Shown: piece after piece, positions 15,720 through 24,400 of the stretch | Position numbering within the stretch: the first letter of the stretch is position 1 | How the letters are laid out: every line of letters begins with the position of its first letter | NCBI GenBank assembly: GCA_002405835.1 | Contig: DHMO01000050.1 | Span: 28,983 to 63,088, forward strand | From: Lentisphaeria bacterium UBA4640 | GTDB taxonomy: Bacteria; Verrucomicrobiota; Lentisphaeria; Victivallales; UBA1829 | Direction of reading: 5' to 3' | DNA: 34,106 nucleotides | Program-made: the position numbers and the translations under genes | The notes under the pieces: generated by a model | The model's input: the letters and a program-made list of their open reading frames with translations, nothing else | Told to the model about the DNA's origin: nothing | Database searches by the model: none

Positions 15720-16184
15720 TCACTCTCCTTTCGCAACGATCATGTAGAGAACAACGGCGGCGCAGTTGCCGACGTTGATGGAGACTTTGGTTCCGAACAT
15801 CGGCAGGGAGACTGCGGCGTCGCAGAGTTCCAGCGCGTCGGGCGATATGCCGAGCGCTTCATTGCCGAGGACAAGCGCAATTTTTTCCGGATAATCGAAC
15901 TTCCAGGCGTCGCTCGCCGTTTCGAGCGTTTCAACTGCGACCGCTTTGCAGCCTTCCGCTTTGAGTTCGCGGAGTGCATCGGCAGCGGTGGGGAACGAAC
16001 GGAAAGGCACGGTTTTGTCCGCTCCCATCGCCGTTTTCACGAGCTTCGGATGCGGCGGTGCGGCAGTGTAGCCGCAGCAGACGACTTCTTTTGCTCCGAC
16101 GGCATCGGCGAGACGGAAGATGTTGCCGACGTTGTGGGCGCTGCGGAGACGGTCCAGAACGATGTGGATTTCCGGTCGCGGCAT
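15720..16184 (-). CDS. TrmH/SpoU-family RNA 2'-O-methyltransferase
   Basis: The 154-residue SPOUT methyltransferase has the three knot motifs: RSAHNVGNIFRLADA (motif 1, about residues 14-28), ALVLGNEALGI (motif 2, about 103-113) and SLPMFGTKVSINVGNCAAVVLY (motif 3, to about 148). These bind S-adenosylmethionine at a trefoil knot and methylate ribose 2'-OH groups in tRNA or rRNA. It lacks the N-terminal substrate-binding domain of RlmB and the long extensions of TrmH, so the target (for example tRNA Gm18) is undecided. It follows the helicase gene by 4 bases in the same operon. Confidence 0.9.
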   Translation of the reverse strand: MPRPEIHIVLDRLRSAHNVGNIFRLADAVGAKEVVCCGYTAAPPHPKLVKTAMGADKTVPFRSFPTAADALRELKAEGCKAVAVETLETASDAWKFDYPEKIALVLGNEALGISPDALELCDAAVSLPMFGTKVSINVGNCAAVVLYMIVAKGE

Positions 16185-16188
16185 GGCG

Positions 16189-17733
16189 TCACCGTCTGCG
16201 GAAACCGCCGTGATGCGATCCCGAATGGTCGGAATGATGCGGACGGGCGGCGTGTCTGAGCGGTTTTACGCGTTCGGGGAGGACGAGCGCCTCTTCTTCC
16301 GGCTGAACCGTGACAGCCTTGATTCCCGCGTATTCCTCAATGGCGGGGAGATAATACGCGCCGAATTCGCAGACAAAGGAGATCGCTTTTCCCTTCTTCC
16401 CTGCGCGTCCGGTACGCCCGATGCGGTGGACGTAATCCTCCGCCTGCTCGGGGAGGTCGTAATTGACAACATGCGAGATGCCGTCAACATGGATGCCGCG
16501 GGCGGCGACATCGGTGGCGACGACGATTTTGCATTCGCCGCTCTTGAAGCGGTCGAGGATGCGGATGCGCTTGTTCTGGGCAATGTCGCCGGAGAGCTGT
16601 TCGCAGTCGACTCCGTAGGAGATGAGCTGTTCGGCGAGTTCGGCGTTTTTGTGTTTCCAGTTTCCGAAGATGATCATGCGCTCAATCGGTTCATGCTTGA
16701 TGAGCCAGAGGAGAAGCGCAAGTTTCCTGTCGCCGGAGACGGCGTAGAAATGCTGGTCGATGAGGTCGGTGACAACATGTTCCGGTTCGGCTTCGACGGA
16801 GACGGGGTTGACGAGCCAGCTGTCGACGAGACGCAGGATTTCCGGATCGAGCGTGGCGCTGAAGAGCATGGTCTGGCGCTGTCCGGCAGGCGGAAGTTTG
16901 GAGACGATGCGGCGGACGTCCGGGATGAAGCCCATGTCAAGCATGCGGTCGGCTTCATCAATGACGAGCACTTCGGTCTGGGAGAGGTCGAGGGCGCCGC
17001 TGCGGCTGTAGTCGATGATGCGGCCGGGGGTTCCGGCGAGGATGTCGACGGGATAATTGATGGCGTCCCGCTGTTCCTTGTAGTCCATTCCGCCGAAGAT
17101 GGCCTTGCAGTAGAGTCCGGTGTATTTGCCGAGCGCCTGTGCGTCTTTTTCGATCTGCATGGCGAGTTCGCGGGTGGGTTCGAGGACGAGAACCCGGCAG
17201 GTTCTGGGCTTGCGGTCGGTTTTCGGGCTGCGGAGAAGACGTGTCATGGAGGAGGCGAGGAATGCCGCCGTTTTTCCGGTTCCGGTCTGCGCTTTCGCGG
17301 CGAGGTCGCGTCCTTCGACGGCGTAGGGGAGACATTTTTCCTGGATGACGGAACAGTATTTGAATCCGAGCTGCTGGGTTCCGGCGAGGACCTCTTTTGC
17401 AAGGTCGATGTCACAGAAGCGTTTTTTGCCTTCTGCGGGTTCGATGTCGATCAGTTCGGGCATCGGGAGAGCGGGCTGAGGGGCGTTGACCGTTTTCTGC
17501 GGCTGCGGCTTCGGAGGCTTCGGCTGCCTGGTTTTCGGTTCGTTCTTCGGTTTTTTCGGCTGCTGTTTCGGGGCTTGCTGCGGATTTTTTGCGCGGCTGC
17601 GGTTGTTTTTTGGTTTGCGCGGCTGATTTCCGCCTTTTCCGGCTGCGGTCCGGGGAGAAGATTTGTGAGACGCCTTTGCGGGCTTCGCCGGGGCGAACAC
17701 GTTTTTGATGAATTCGATCAGTTTCTTAAACAC
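16189..17733 (-). CDS. rhlB: DEAD-box RNA helicase, RhlB-like
   Basis: The 514-residue ATP-dependent RNA helicase begins with a GTG codon. Residues about 14-85 form a very basic Lys/Pro/Gln-rich tail. The helicase core follows with AQTGTGKT (148-155), PTRELA, GTPGR, DEAD (259-262), SAT, ATDVAARG and HRIGRTGRAG. The stretches RILDRFKSGECKIVVATDVAARG, CEFGAYYLPAIEEY and KPLRHAARPHH close to the C-terminus resemble RhlB, the degradosome helicase, more than RhlE or CsdA; the symbol is given on that resemblance. It unwinds structured RNA for decay or ribosome assembly. It is the first gene of a five-gene unit with a clear promoter. The Shine-Dalgarno match before the GTG is poor, suggesting modest or regulated initiation. 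Confidence 0.88.
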   Translation of the reverse strand: MFKKLIEFIKNVFAPAKPAKASHKSSPRTAAGKGGNQPRKPKNNRSRAKNPQQAPKQQPKKPKNEPKTRQPKPPKPQPQKTVNAPQPALPMPELIDIEPAEGKKRFCDIDLAKEVLAGTQQLGFKYCSVIQEKCLPYAVEGRDLAAKAQTGTGKTAAFLASSMTRLLRSPKTDRKPRTCRVLVLEPTRELAMQIEKDAQALGKYTGLYCKAIFGGMDYKEQRDAINYPVDILAGTPGRIIDYSRSGALDLSQTEVLVIDEADRMLDMGFIPDVRRIVSKLPPAGQRQTMLFSATLDPEILRLVDSWLVNPVSVEAEPEHVVTDLIDQHFYAVSGDRKLALLLWLIKHEPIERMIIFGNWKHKNAELAEQLISYGVDCEQLSGDIAQNKRIRILDRFKSGECKIVVATDVAARGIHVDGISHVVNYDLPEQAEDYVHRIGRTGRAGKKGKAISFVCEFGAYYLPAIEEYAGIKAVTVQPEEEALVLPERVKPLRHAARPHHSDHSGSHHGGFRRR

Positions 17734-17807
17734 GGTTGCTTCGATTCGGTTATAGGAATCCCGGAAAGAGATTTCCTTGTGTTTTCAGTTTCTTGCGATA
17801 ATCTGTA

Positions 17808-17836
17808 AATATACCGCATATAAGGGAAAAGTTCAA
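17808..17836 (-). promoter_or_regulatory. promoter of the rhlB operon
   Basis: On the minus strand TTGAAC (17831-17836) and TATATT (17808-17813) have a 17-base spacer. The -35 box is the second copy of a tandem TTGAACTTGAA (17832-17842) that recurs at the DUF4143 gene promoter. The leader to the GTG start is about 70 bases. Confidence 0.6.
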
Positions 17837-17846
17837 GTTCAAAATA

Positions 17847-17882
17847 GAAAAAAAGCCCGTCGTTTCTGAAAAACGGCGGGCT
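17847..17882 (-). terminator. intrinsic terminator of the EIIA-CBS/permease operon
   Basis: On the minus strand a 12-bp stem (17871-17882 with 17854-17865, one G-T pair) around a 5-base loop is followed by a run of seven T. It lies 13 bases after the permease stop and just upstream of the rhlB promoter. Confidence 0.85.
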
Positions 17883-17895
17883 CGGGAATTTCTGC

Positions 17896-19407
17896 TCAGA
17901 GGCAGAAGTAACGGATTATGATGTAAGCCGAGGATGCCAGCAGCGCGCCGACCGTGACCGGAACGCCGTAGGAGGCGAAGACCTTGAAGTTGACTTTGTG
18001 TCCGGCCTGATGAGCGAGTCCGGCTGTAACCAGGTTCGCCGCGGCTCCGTAGAGCGTGAAGTTGCCGCCCAGACAGAGCGCCAGCGCAACGCCCCACCAC
18101 AGCAGGTGCTGAAGCGGAATATTGTTCTGAAACACGGGAACCGTCTGGAGGAACGCCAGGATGATCGTCACCGCGACCGCCGTGAACGAAACGTTGTTGA
18201 TGACGGCGACCGCGAGGCCGCAGATCCACATCAGCAGCAGGATGATCGCCAGCGGATGCCAGTTTGCCGTGAAGTGAAGGTAGCTTCCGACTTTCGCCAT
18301 CACGCCCGCGTAATCCGCGCCTTCCACGATGATGAAAAGTCCGAGGAAGAAGAACAGGGTTCCCCACTCGATTTTCTCAAGCATCTGGTCGACGTTGACT
18401 TTGCAGACTGCGAGGCAGACCGCCGCGCCGGTCATGGCGACGACGGACGGCTGGATGCCGAAGACGCCGTGGATCAGGAAGCCGACGATCGTCAGGAGCA
18501 TGATGATTCCAGCCTTCTTCAGCGTCGCCGGATCGGTGATGGAGAGGCTTTCATCCATTTCCATGATACGGGCGCGCTGTTCGACTGTGACAGCCATTTT
18601 ATGTCCGTAGTAGAAGTAGAGAATCGTGCAGTAGACGAGCAGGATTCCGAGAACAAACGGAGCGAGGTTGACGAGGAACGCCATGAAGTTGAGTCCGACC
18701 ATCGAACCGATGATCAGGTTCGGCGGGTCGCCGATCAGAGTCGCCGTGCCGCCGATGTTGGATGCCAGGGTTTCCGCCATGATGAACGGGACGGGGGAGA
18801 CTTTCATCTGCGAGGCGACGACGAAGGTCACCGGGATGACCAGCAGAACTGTGGTGACGTTGTCAAGGAACGCGGAGAGGATCGCAGTTGCGAGGACGAG
18901 CAGAATCATTGTGCGCGCGGGGTAGCCGCGGGCGAGTTTCACCGCCTTGATCGCAATGAACTGGAAGAGTCCGGTTTTGCTGAGAATGTTCACGAGCACC
19001 ATCATTCCGGCGAGCGTGAAGATGACGTCGAAATTGACATACTTGGAGTAGTTGTCAAGCGCGGCGTATTTTTTTGCGGCCTTGATGATTTCCGGATTTC
19101 CAGCCGGCGCTTTTTTCCGCTGAACTTCCGCTTTTGGTGCGGGAGCTTTGGAAACTTTGCCGTCGACCTGTTTGACGATCGCCGGCTTGTGATCCTGCGG
19201 TGCGGGAGCTTCATGTCCTGCGGGGAGGACGAAGAGAAGCATCAGGGCGGAGCCGACGAGAACGCATGCGGTCTTGTGGATTTTTTCGGTTGCGATGACA
19301 ACGAAAGTGATGACGAAGATTGCCGCCGCCGCCCAGAATTTGAATGCGGAGGGCGCCTCCGCAGCGGTTGCCAGAACGGGAACGGACATATAAAACAAGT
19401 TCAGCAT
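17896..19407 (-). CDS. ArsB/NhaD-superfamily ion permease
   Basis: The 503-residue inner-membrane transporter of the ion-transporter superfamily has about 11-12 hydrophobic segments. The superfamily motifs are AFLDNVTTVLLVIPVT and ETLASNIGGTATLIGDPPNLIIGS in the first half, and NNVSFTAVAVTII plus GGNFTLYGAAANLV in the second half, an inverted-repeat architecture. Relatives export arsenite, exchange Na+ for H+ (NhaD) or move dicarboxylates, so the substrate is undecided. Odd is a hydrophilic Ala/Pro/Lys-rich insertion at about residues 65-118 between the first helices. The start is 6 bases after the EIIA-CBS stop, whose end supplies the GAGG ribosome site, so the pair is coupled and the upstream protein likely regulates this carrier. 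Confidence 0.85.
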   Translation of the reverse strand: MLNLFYMSVPVLATAAEAPSAFKFWAAAAIFVITFVVIATEKIHKTACVLVGSALMLLFVLPAGHEAPAPQDHKPAIVKQVDGKVSKAPAPKAEVQRKKAPAGNPEIIKAAKKYAALDNYSKYVNFDVIFTLAGMMVLVNILSKTGLFQFIAIKAVKLARGYPARTMILLVLATAILSAFLDNVTTVLLVIPVTFVVASQMKVSPVPFIMAETLASNIGGTATLIGDPPNLIIGSMVGLNFMAFLVNLAPFVLGILLVYCTILYFYYGHKMAVTVEQRARIMEMDESLSITDPATLKKAGIIMLLTIVGFLIHGVFGIQPSVVAMTGAAVCLAVCKVNVDQMLEKIEWGTLFFFLGLFIIVEGADYAGVMAKVGSYLHFTANWHPLAIILLLMWICGLAVAVINNVSFTAVAVTIILAFLQTVPVFQNNIPLQHLLWWGVALALCLGGNFTLYGAAANLVTAGLAHQAGHKVNFKVFASYGVPVTVGALLASSAYIIIRYFCL

Positions 19408-19413
19408 AACGAA

Positions 19414-20328
19414 TCAGCCTCGGAGAACATTGGTTACGAGCTCGATGTAGGTGATTACGCCGAGCAGTTTGCGGTCGGGTCCGACCACGAGCAGTGAGGG
19501 AAGGGAGTTTTTCACAATGTTGACGGTCAGCTGGAAGAGCGGCATGCCGGGGGAGACGGTATGCTTCGCTTCCGCCATAACGTCTTTGACCAGCATCTTG
19601 CGTTCCTCTTTCAGGAGGTTTTCAAACGGTTCGAACTGGTTGATGAACGAGAGGTTTTCCAGCATCATGATGTAGTCGGGAATGGCGCGGCGGATGATGT
19701 CTTCGCAGGAGATCACGCCCTGGACAATGCCGTCCTTGTCGACGACGGGGAGTTCGCGGCGGCGCTCTTCGGAGAAGGCGTCGAGCGCGGAGCTGATCGT
19801 GTCGTCGGGATGCACCACGCGCGGATCTTTCAACATCACGTCTTCGGCGGTGAGGGTGTGCTTGATTTCCACGCCGTCTTCGTTCAGAACGTTGATGAAG
19901 CCCTGCGGAGTCTGCGAGAAGATGAGTTTGTCGAGACCGTCGCGGTTGGTCAGCAGGTATTTTGTGAAAGCGGCGAGCGCCTTGAGGTAGATGACGGATG
20001 TCGTTTCCGAAATCAGGCAGCAGATGATGAGCCGGGTTTCCGCCTTGTCGTTCTCTTTGAGCTTGACAGGGTTCTTGAGGATGCCGATGCCGATGTCGAG
20101 GTCGAGCAGATCGTGATGGCGGATGTGCGGGAACGCAAGACCGGCGTCGTAAGTGATGCCGTAGGTGTCTTCACGTTCAATCATTTCTTGTGCCGCCTTT
20201 GCGGGGGTGATCGGCAGTCGGACGGCTTTCGACATGCGGGTCAGAAGGTTCGTGTAGAGCTCGGAGCGATTGTTGCCTTCCAGATTGAAAAAGATCAGGC
20301 TTTGGTTCAAAAGCGATGACAGTTTCAT
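19414..20328 (-). CDS. PTS EIIA (PtsN-type) domain fused to two CBS domains
   Basis: The 304-residue soluble protein contains a fructose/Ntr-type EIIA domain (about residues 1-150) with predicted phospho-histidine H68 in GLAFPHIRH. Two CBS modules follow, about 162-216 (TAEDVMLKDPRVVHPDDTI) and 248-302 (VKDVMAEAKHTVSPGMPLFQL). EIIA-Ntr proteins regulate potassium and other transport by phosphorylation state, and CBS pairs sense adenine nucleotides. No sugar-specific EIIB/EIIC is present, so this is a regulator, not a sugar carrier part; control of the adjacent permease is the natural reading but is inference. The start at 20328 follows AAGGAGAAAAAAG; an upstream in-frame ATG at 20451 would begin with 41 unrelated residues. 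Confidence 0.88.
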   Translation of the reverse strand: MKLSSLLNQSLIFFNLEGNNRSELYTNLLTRMSKAVRLPITPAKAAQEMIEREDTYGITYDAGLAFPHIRHHDLLDLDIGIGILKNPVKLKENDKAETRLIICCLISETTSVIYLKALAAFTKYLLTNRDGLDKLIFSQTPQGFINVLNEDGVEIKHTLTAEDVMLKDPRVVHPDDTISSALDAFSEERRRELPVVDKDGIVQGVISCEDIIRRAIPDYIMMLENLSFINQFEPFENLLKEERKMLVKDVMAEAKHTVSPGMPLFQLTVNIVKNSLPSLLVVGPDRKLLGVITYIELVTNVLRG

Positions 20329-20414
20329 CTTTTTTCTCCTTGTTTTAGAGTTGCCTCTGGGTTGTCCGCGTTTTCCGCGGCGGGGAAACACTGCGGAAAT
20401 TGCGGAACTGTAAG

Positions 20415-20440
20415 AATCTCCGGCGGGAAAACCGGAGATT
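20415..20440 (-). terminator. hairpin after trpS
   Basis: AATCTCCGG and CCGGAGATT form a perfect 9-bp stem around an 8-base loop, 13 bases after the trpS stop. On the minus strand only a weak T-run follows, so it is a likely but not strong terminator, or an attenuator in the leader of the EIIA-CBS gene. Confidence 0.5.
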
Positions 20441-20453
20441 TCTGATTTCATAG

Positions 20454-21425
20454 TCAGCGCAGACCGACGCGCTTGCGGACGGTGTCCATCGTCTTGACAG
20501 CTTCCGCGCGGGCGCGTTCGCCGCCGGATTTCAGGATCGCGTGGACATAATCCATGTTGGCAAGCAGTTCTTCGCGGCGTTTGCGCATCGGAGCGAAGAA
20601 TTCGAGATATGCTTCAAACAGCGCCTGCTTGGCGTGTCCGTAACCGTAGCCGCCCGCAATGTACTTCTGGCGCATCTCTTCGACCTGCTCCGGAGAGGCA
20701 AAGAGCTTGTAGAGCTGGAAGATCGAACAGGTGTCGGGATCTTTCGGCTCCTCCATGCCTTTGGAATCTGTCTTGATGGACATGAATTTTTTGCGCATCG
20801 GCTTCTCGTCTCCGAAAATCTCGATGGTGTTGTTGTAGCTCTTGGACATTTTCTGTCCGTCGAGTCCGGGGATGACTGCGACTGAGCTGCTGATTTTTTC
20901 ATCGGGAATCTTGAAGGTGTCGCCGTAGGTCTGGTTGAATTTGATCGCGATGTCGCGGGTCATTTCCAGATGCTGTTTCTGATCCTTGCCGACGGGAACG
21001 AGGTCGGACTGGTAGATCAGAATGTCGGATGCCATGAGGACGGGATAGGAGAAGAGCCCGTTGTTGGGCTGGAAGCCTTTGGCGATTTTATCCTTGTAGC
21101 TGTGTGCGCGCTCGAGAAAGCCGAGACCGGTGAGACAGTTGAGAATCCAGGTCAGTTCGCAGACTTCGGGAACGTCGGACTGGCGAAAGAAAACCGTCTT
21201 TTCGGGGTCGATGCCGCATGCGAGGAAGTCGACAGCGAGCCGCTCAATGCGGCTCCTGAGGTCTTCCGGCTTCGGATTGGTGGTCATGGAATGATAATCC
21301 GCAATGAAGAGGAAACATTCGCCGGCGTTTTCATTCTGCAGGTCGATGCACTGCTTCATGGCGCCGAAATAGTTTCCGATGTGCGGAATGCCCGAGGGCT
21401 GAATTCCGGTAAGAATGCGTTTCAT
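20454..21425 (-). CDS. trpS: Tryptophanyl-tRNA synthetase
   Basis: The 323-residue class I synthetase charges tRNA-Trp. The HIGH-like motif is PHIGNYFGA (H15-N18) and the KMSKS motif GQKMSKSYNN lies at about residues 193-202. GQPSG-type Trp-binding sequence is seen as TGIQPSG at the N-terminus. VPVGKDQKQHLEMTRDIA is the typical adenylate-site region. Length is normal for bacterial TrpRS. AAGGAG precedes the ATG, and the gene begins 12 bases after ileS on the same strand, so the two synthetases are co-transcribed. Confidence 0.96.
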   Translation of the reverse strand: MKRILTGIQPSGIPHIGNYFGAMKQCIDLQNENAGECFLFIADYHSMTTNPKPEDLRSRIERLAVDFLACGIDPEKTVFFRQSDVPEVCELTWILNCLTGLGFLERAHSYKDKIAKGFQPNNGLFSYPVLMASDILIYQSDLVPVGKDQKQHLEMTRDIAIKFNQTYGDTFKIPDEKISSSVAVIPGLDGQKMSKSYNNTIEIFGDEKPMRKKFMSIKTDSKGMEEPKDPDTCSIFQLYKLFASPEQVEEMRQKYIAGGYGYGHAKQALFEAYLEFFAPMRKRREELLANMDYVHAILKSGGERARAEAVKTMDTVRKRVGLR

Positions 21426-21437
21426 GTTTTCTACTCC

Positions 21438-24400
21438 TTACTTGGCAAGCGCGATCTTTGTCGCGTGTCCATTCAAATCTTCATCCTCAGTTTTGAGAGC
21501 CGAGGCGTTTTCGCCGATGACAATGGAGGTCGCAAGCGTTTCATTGGAGATATAGTCGGTGAAAGCCTTGACAGCCTCTTCCACGATCGGGTCCTGAGCC
21601 TGATAGTTCAGAGTGATGCGGTCGGAAACTTCGAGTCCGGCTTCCTTGCGCATGTTCTGCACTTTGCTGACGAATTCACGGGCGATGCCTTCAAGGATCA
21701 GTTCGTGCGTGAGTTCCGTGTCGAGGGCGAGAGTGATGCCGTTTTCGGTTGCAACCGTGACGCCCGGTTTTTCCGCGCGCTTGATGCTGAGGTCGGCGGC
21801 TGTGAGCGCAATGGTTGTTCCGTCGCCGAGGTCGAGATCAAGCGATGCGCCTTTCTCAAGTCCGGCAATCTGCTCCGCCGAGAGTTTGGCGATTGCGGCT
21901 GCCGCCATCTTCATCTTCGGTCCGAGCTTCGGTCCGAGAGCTTTGAAGTTCGCTTTCGCGGAGAGATCGACGAGGCTTGCATCGGAATCCTGAACGAGAA
22001 TATCCTTGACGTTCAGCTCTTCCGCGATGATGTCCTTCGTTTCGGAGAGGAGTTCGCGGACTTCCGGATCTGCCGCCACGAGAATCGCTTTCGCGAGCGG
22101 CTGGCGGATCTTCAGATTGCGCTGGGTGCGCAGGAAGCGTCCGAGGGAAACCGCGTTCATCGTGCTTTCCATCTGTTTTTCCAGACGGGTGTCGCGGATG
22201 GTGGAGACTTCCGGATAGTCGCAGAGGTGGACGGATTCCGGCATGTCTTCGGTGCGGAGCGCGCGGTAGATTTCCTCTGTGATGTAGGGAATGAACGGCG
22301 CGGCGCATTTCGCGAAGGTGATGAGCACGTAATAGAGCGTGGAATAGGCGTCGAGCTTGTCGGTGTCGTTCTGGCTCTTCCAGAAACGTCGGCGGCTGCG
22401 GCGGATGTACCAGTTTGTGAGGTCTTCCACGAATTTTTCGAAGCGGTTTGCCGCGCGCTGGAGATGATAGGTGTCCATCGCCTCGCGGATTTCCTTGATC
22501 ATATCGGCGAGCGAGGAGAGGATCCAGCGGTCGAGCGGGTTCGCCGGGTTTTCCGGAGCCTTGAGTTCGCCTTTCGGCGGTTCCCAGTTGTCGACATTCG
22601 CGTAGGTCGTGAAGAAACTGTATGCGTTCCAGATCGGGAGCATGACGCCGCGGAGGACTTCCTTGATTCCCTCTTCGGAGAACTTGAGGTCTTCGGCGCG
22701 GACGACCGGCGAGCCGAGCAGGAACAGTCGCAGCGCATCCGCTCCGTATGTGTTGATGACGTACAGCGGATCCGGATAGTTCTTTTTGCGCTTGGACATC
22801 TTCTGTCCGTCTTCCGCGAGGATGAGTCCGTTGACGACAACGTTGCGCGCCGGCGGCTGTCCGAACAGCGCGGAGGAGAGCACGACGAGCGTGTAGAACC
22901 ATCCGCGGGTTTGGTCGAGCCCTTCCGCGATGAAGTCGGCGGGGAAATGCTCGTCGAAGTGCGCTTTGTTTTCAAACGGATAATGCTTCTGCGCATAGGG
23001 CATGGAACCGCTTTCGAACCAGCAGTCGAGCACTTCCGGGACACGGGTCAGGATCGCGCCGGATTTCGACTTGATCGTGAGCTTGTCGACGAAATGTTTG
23101 TGGATATCGTCGACTTTCTGTCCGGTGAGTTCTTCGAGTTCGGCGACGGAGCCGACGCAGATTGCTTCGCCGGTCTCTTTGTTGCGCCAGATCGGGAGCG
23201 GGCAGCCCCAGTAGCGGTTGCGGCTGATCGCCCAGTCGCGGGCGTTTTCGAGCCACTTTCCGAAACGTCCTTCCTTGATGTGTTCCGGAACCCAGGACAT
23301 CTGGGCGTTGGACTGGAGCATCTTTTCCTTGATGCGGTCGATGCGGACGAACCAGGTGGAGATCGCCTTGTAGATCAGCGGGGAGTCGTCGCGCCAGCAG
23401 TGCGGGTAGTTGTGCTTGATTGTACCGCGGTGAACGAGTTTGCCTTCGTCTTTCAGACGCTTGATGATGTCCTTGTCTGCGTCTTTGACATAGATTCCCT
23501 GATAGTCGGGAACCTCTTTTGTGAATTTGCACTCTTCGTCGAGCGGGCAGACTTCGGGGATGCCGTTCGCTTTTCCGGCGATCGCGTCGTCTTCACCGAA
23601 TCCCGGGGCGATATGAACGATGCCTGTACCGTCTTCGGTGCTGACATATTCGGCGTTGATCATGCGGAATGCGCCTTCGGCCTTCTTGTTTGCAAAGTAG
23701 TCGAAGAGCGGCGTGTAGGTCATGCCGTTGAGGTCTTTGCCTTTGTAACGGGCGACGACCGGGGGGACGGCGTCCTTCTTGTAGTAGGCGTGCAGACGCG
23801 ATTCTGCGAGGATGTAGAACGTTCCTTCATCGTTGACTTTGACGTAGTCGATATCGGGACCGGAAGCGAGAGCCATGTTGGAGGGCAGGGTCCACGGAGT
23901 GGTCGTCCACGCGAGGAAGTAGGTGTTCTCTTCGCCGTCGACTTTGAAGCGGATGGTGATGGCGGGGTCGTCGACTTCCATGTATCCCTGATTCGCCTCG
24001 AAGTTGGAAAGCGGGGTGGCGCAGCGGGCGCAGTAGGGGAGAATCTTGTGACCTTCATAGATCAGTCCCTGATCCCAGAGCTGCTTGAAGACCCACCAGA
24101 TGGATTCCATATAATTGCGGTCCATGGTGCGGTATCCGTTTTTGAAGTCGACCCAGCGGCCCATGCGTTTGACGATCTGTTCCCACTCTTTGGTATAGCG
24201 GAGCACGATTCCGCGGCAGGCTTCGTTGAACTTGTCGATGCCGTAGGTTTCGATTTCGCGTTTTCCGGAGAGGTGAAGCATTTTCTCCATTTCGTATTCG
24301 ACGGGGAGACCGTGACAGTCCCATCCGAATCCGCGTTCGCAGTATTTTCCGCGCATGGTCTGATAGCGGGGAACGACGTCCTTGATGGTGCCGGCGAGGA

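Noticed and set aside
16120..17808. Long + strand frame (562 codons) opposite the DEAD-box gene
   Set aside because: It is the antisense shadow of a gene with all helicase motifs; its product matches nothing recognisable.
17998..19497. + strand frame (499 codons) opposite the permease
   Set aside because: The product is a run of Asp/Glu/Arg/His with no membrane or domain logic, as expected from the reverse of a membrane protein gene.
20329..20451. N-terminal extension of the EIIA-CBS protein from the ATG at 20451
   Set aside because: The extra residues include a charged low-complexity stretch unlike any EIIA start, cover the trpS hairpin, and lie before a strong ribosome site at the internal ATG.
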